A stretch of 64,000 bases of DNA from MED-G105 sp039814575. GTDB lineage: Bacteria > Pseudomonadota > Alphaproteobacteria > Caulobacterales > Parvularculaceae. The stretch spans positions 6,267 to 70,266 of the forward strand of contig JBCCAY010000021.1 of assembly GCA_039814575.1 (NCBI GenBank), in the 5' to 3' direction. The position numbers and the translations under genes were made by a program. Positions 61,867 to 64,000 of this stretch are shown in pieces (the stretch's first letter is position 1; every line of letters starts with the position of its first letter). Under the pieces are notes generated by a model, which worked only from the letters and a program-made list of their open reading frames with translations, made no database searches and was not told the origin of the DNA.

Positions 61867-62652
61867 ATGCTGACATCGGAACAAAGAGAACGGTATTTGC
61901 GGCATATCTTGCTGCGCGAGGTCGGCGCGCAGGGGCAGATGGCGCTCTTGCAGGCGCGCGTGCTTGTCGTCGGCGCCGGCGGGCTCGGCAGTCCCATACT
62001 GCACTATCTCGCCGCCGCTGGGGTCGGAACGATTGGGGTGGCCGACGACGATGCCGTCGATCTTTCAAACTTACAACGGCAAGTTATCTACCGGACGCGG
62101 GATGTCGGCCGACAAAAACTCGACGCCGCCGCCGACGCCGTTGCGGCGTTGAACCCTGACGTCAACCTCATTCGCCACCGGGAGAAACTAACCTATTCTT
62201 CAGTATGCAAAATTATTAATGATTACGATTTGGTGATTGAGGGCGTCGATTCGTTCGAGGCGCGCTTCGATTTGAACCGCGCCGCAATGGAGGCGCAAAA
62301 GCCGCTCGTCTCCGCGGCGATTGGCCGTTTCTCCGGCCAGCTTTCCGTATTCAAACCGTTTGCCGGCGATCTGCCCTGTTATCGCTGTCTTGTGCCGGAC
62401 GTCCCGCCAGCCGACAGCGCCGTTAACTGTGAAGAAGAAGGCGTGCTCGGGCCGTTGGCGGGCGTTATGGGATCGCTCGCCGCAATGGAAGTCATTAAAG
62501 AACTTTTAGGCGTTGGAGCATCTTCTGCTGGAAAACTGCTTATTTTTGACGCTTTAACGCTTAAGTTTAGAAAACTTGAACTGCCCCGCGATCCTTCTTG
62601 TAAGGCTTGCAGCGGACTGGTTCGTGCAGGAATGAAACAGTCACAAAAGTGA
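61867..62652 (+). CDS. moeB: MoeB/ThiF-type sulfur-carrier adenylyltransferase
   Basis: 261 residues. E1-like enzyme that adenylates the C-terminus of a sulfur carrier such as MoaD or ThiS. N-terminal RYLRHILLREVGAQGQMALL, nucleotide-binding VVGAGGLGSPILHYLAAAGV, DDDAVDLSNLQRQVIY, DLVIEGVDSFEARF, and zinc pairs CYRC and CKAC are present. It has no rhodanese domain. Which carrier it serves cannot be told. ATG 61867 is chosen because it begins the family's MLTSEQRERYLRH start. It follows dut and a small membrane protein. Confidence 0.92.
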   Translation: MLTSEQRERYLRHILLREVGAQGQMALLQARVLVVGAGGLGSPILHYLAAAGVGTIGVADDDAVDLSNLQRQVIYRTRDVGRQKLDAAADAVAALNPDVNLIRHREKLTYSSVCKIINDYDLVIEGVDSFEARFDLNRAAMEAQKPLVSAAIGRFSGQLSVFKPFAGDLPCYRCLVPDVPPADSAVNCEEEGVLGPLAGVMGSLAAMEVIKELLGVGASSAGKLLIFDALTLKFRKLELPRDPSCKACSGLVRAGMKQSQK

Positions 62653-62687
62653 CGTGAAAATATCATTATTCCGTATCAAACATTAAC

Positions 62688-62716
62688 TTGACGCGCTGCA
62701 CAACGGGACCTATGTC
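62688..62716 (+). promoter_or_regulatory. Candidate sigma-70 promoter
   Basis: TTGACG, 17 bases, then TATGTC, located 59 bases before the start codon of the secreted PepSY-like gene and after the moeB stop. Confidence 0.4.
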
Positions 62717-62774
62717 CGCGCTGTAGGCGCCAGGTTGTGTTGGCGTCTTTTATACACCATCGATGGAGAGAGCG

Positions 62775-63257
62775 ATGCATTCGGCGAGAGCTATGGTCTT
62801 GTTGTCTGCCTTCGGTTTCGCGTGCGCCCAATCGGCGTTTGCAGAAACTGAGGTCTCCTGGGACGAGGTGCCGGTGAACGTCCGTGACGTCGCTGAGAAC
62901 ACCGCGCCGGGAATCGATTTTGTAAAAGTCAGCGTCGAGATTGAAAATGGCGTCGTGATTTACGAATTCGAAGGGGAAACGTACGATGGGCGTCACGTTG
63001 AAGTGGACGTGACAGAAGACGGCCGTCTCGATGAAATCGAGATGGAGGAAACCGAAGCGGATTTACCAGAAGCGGTGGTCGCGGCGATACAAGAAGCGCG
63101 CCCTGGTTCGATTATTCTGCTTGTTGAGACATCGATCAGCGGCGCTGGTGAGTTTCGCTATGAAGTCGAAGTCGAAACCCCCGAAGGCGGTTCGGTGGCT
63201 TTCAATATTCTAGAAAACGGCGAGATTGTCGGCGTTGAAGACGCCGCTTTGAGTTAA
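62775..63257 (+). CDS. Secreted PepSY-like protein
   Basis: 160 residues with a signal peptide (AMVLLSAFGFACAQSAFAE). Two repeats resemble PepSY-type units: ENTAPGIDFVKVSVEIENG to YEFEGETYDGRHVEVDVTEDG, and QEARPGSIILLVETSIS to YEVEVETPEGGSVAFNILENG. The mature protein is very acidic. Periplasmic location is expected; a metal-responsive or inhibitor role is only suggested by the family. ATG 62775 with GGAGAGA upstream is preferred over ATG 62763. Confidence 0.75.
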   Translation: MHSARAMVLLSAFGFACAQSAFAETEVSWDEVPVNVRDVAENTAPGIDFVKVSVEIENGVVIYEFEGETYDGRHVEVDVTEDGRLDEIEMEETEADLPEAVVAAIQEARPGSIILLVETSISGAGEFRYEVEVETPEGGSVAFNILENGEIVGVEDAALS

Positions 63258-63320
63258 GACCGTCGCCGATTCCAACATTCGTTTCGGCTTTGTTGGAACG
63301 ATAAAAATAAATCGATGAAG

Positions 63321-63355
63321 AGCCCGCGATAGGACAACTAGCCGCGGGCTTTTTT
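63321..63355 (+). terminator. Rho-independent terminator
   Basis: AGCCCGCG (63321-63328) pairs with CGCGGGCT (63343-63350), and is followed by TTTTTGCGG. It lies 64 bases after the PepSY-like gene. Confidence 0.85.
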
Positions 63356-63413
63356 GCGGTTCGAAATATGAAGCATCTTCTAAAAAGGTACGTTCAGCTT
63401 GTGTCGCATTAAG

Positions 63414-63806
63414 TTACAGCCCACGCGCTTTTCTGATCAAATATATCGTTAACGTCATTAGAAAAATGGGGATCAAGCTGTTTCTGACAAATGCGAAAGA
63501 AGCGTTTGAAACGTCCGGCGAGCTAAAATCGAGCCGCCAATTAGCCTCTCCATTAGCGGTTATGGCGAAAATCGCGGGCCCATAAAGACACAGAATACAT
63601 GCAAGCAGTATTACGCCTCGAGATGGCCGCCAGACCCAGAAACCGACAATTAAAAGCGAGCATAAGCCGAAGTATATCCTTGTCGGTGTCAGCAATTCAG
63701 GGGCAAGCCCACCAAATCCGGCGTATCGCACTTCATACAAATAGAATTGGATGAAGAATGATACTGCAGCAGATGGCAATGCAAGTGAAAGTAAAGCCCA
63801 GCGCAT
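63414..63806 (-). CDS. Integral membrane protein of unknown function, AT-richer than neighbours
   Basis: 130 residues with four predicted membrane helices (LLSLALPSAAVSFFIQFYLY; IYFGLCSLLIVGFWVW; GVILLACILCLYGPAIFAI; FVRNSLIPIFLMTLTIYLI). The base composition is visibly more AT-rich than the rest of the window, suggesting recent transfer. No family recognised. Its start codon lies about 15-30 bases from the apparent left end of an IS5-type element, so its promoter may have been separated by the insertion. Confidence 0.55.
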   Translation of the reverse strand: MRWALLSLALPSAAVSFFIQFYLYEVRYAGFGGLAPELLTPTRIYFGLCSLLIVGFWVWRPSRGVILLACILCLYGPAIFAITANGEANWRLDFSSPDVSNASFAFVRNSLIPIFLMTLTIYLIRKARGL

Positions 63807-63819
63807 ATTTCTAACGGAT

Positions 63820-64000
63820 TTAGTGTGTGCTCATTTGAAACGGTTAATCGCTTTATGTTGGAGGCCATACGAAAAATAAGTTGAGTGGTTTCAGCGGTTT
63901 ATGATTCTCTTTGTTTGCTTAGAACACGGAGTATCACGATGCCTTGGACTGAAACCACTCGACCAGATTATGACCGGCGTTCTTTGCGGTATGCAAGCGA
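63820..64000 (+). mobile_element. Left end of an IS5-family insertion sequence (runs off the window)
   Basis: The left boundary is approximate, near GTGTGCTCATTTGAAACGG at 63823-63841, which looks like a terminal repeat but cannot be checked without the right end. The transposase starts about 100 bases inside. Confidence 0.55.
63939..64000 (+). CDS. IS5-family transposase, first 20 codons only
   Basis: ATG 63939 opens MPWTETTRPDYDRRSLRYAS, the highly recognisable N-terminus of IS5-family (IS1031/IS427-like) DDE transposases, which usually continues as D-x-T/E-DAEW. The frame is open to the window edge. Whether it is intact cannot be judged. AACACGGAG precedes it as a ribosome site. Confidence 0.85.
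   Translation, partial: MPWTETTRPDYDRRSLRYAS

Overview
The window is one stretch of an alphaproteobacterial chromosome with GC-rich, GC3-rich genes. Its gene content supports that placement: a gene transfer agent (GTA) structural cluster, a hemD-mic60-hemY locus, an electron-transfer flavoprotein:ubiquinone oxidoreductase, a membrane pyrophosphatase, SapC, and one perfect CtrA-type site (TTAA-N7-TTAAC). I would guess a member of Caulobacterales, Parvularculales or a neighbouring order, but no rRNA or other decisive marker is present.

Region 1 (1-11.8 kb) is a near-complete GTA/HK97-type head-tail cluster, all on the + strand. In order it holds the portal C-terminus, a small membrane/coiled-coil protein, prohead protease, major capsid, head-tail connectors (gp6, gp7, gp8), tail tube, two tail assembly chaperones, a short tape measure, and the baseplate/hub proteins gp12-gp15. 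The terminase genes must lie to the left. Most genes overlap by 4 bases. Three things stand out. A lambda-type slippery heptamer G GGA AAG sits in the correct phase to fuse the two tail chaperones by -1 frameshifting. A REP-like palindrome is inserted in frame at the start of the gp14 peptidase gene. A shared motif (ACAGTATAARGAGTA) precedes the capsid and tail-tube genes only.

Region 2 (11.8-20.3 kb) holds a membrane hybrid histidine kinase, a class-B DnaJ-like protein, an unrecognised 493-residue protein, a fatty acyl-AMP ligase, and a fatty acid hydroxylase separated from the ligase by an unexplained gap of about 1 kb. Region 3 (20.7-31.3 kb) has hppA, a DUF817-HAD phosphatase-threonine aldolase-lytic enzyme run, a large lytic transglycosylase, a uracil-DNA glycosylase lacking two of the usual Fe-S ligands, and ETF-QO.

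Region 4 (31.3-50 kb) holds a TPR lipoprotein, ispE, a WecA/MraY-like glycosyltransferase, a polyprenyl diphosphate synthase, an S49 peptidase, an exonuclease-like protein, sapC, a DsbD-like reductase, pgi, a cyclophilin, hisS, an M19 dipeptidase and a LysM lipoprotein. Region 5 (50-64 kb) contains hemY, mic60 and hemD in one minus-strand run, tsaD-gpsA divergent from hemD, rlmN and argG separated by a REP element, dut-small membrane protein-moeB, a PepSY-like secreted protein, an AT-richer membrane gene, and the first codons of an IS5-family transposase running off the right edge. No tRNA, rRNA or CRISPR array was seen.
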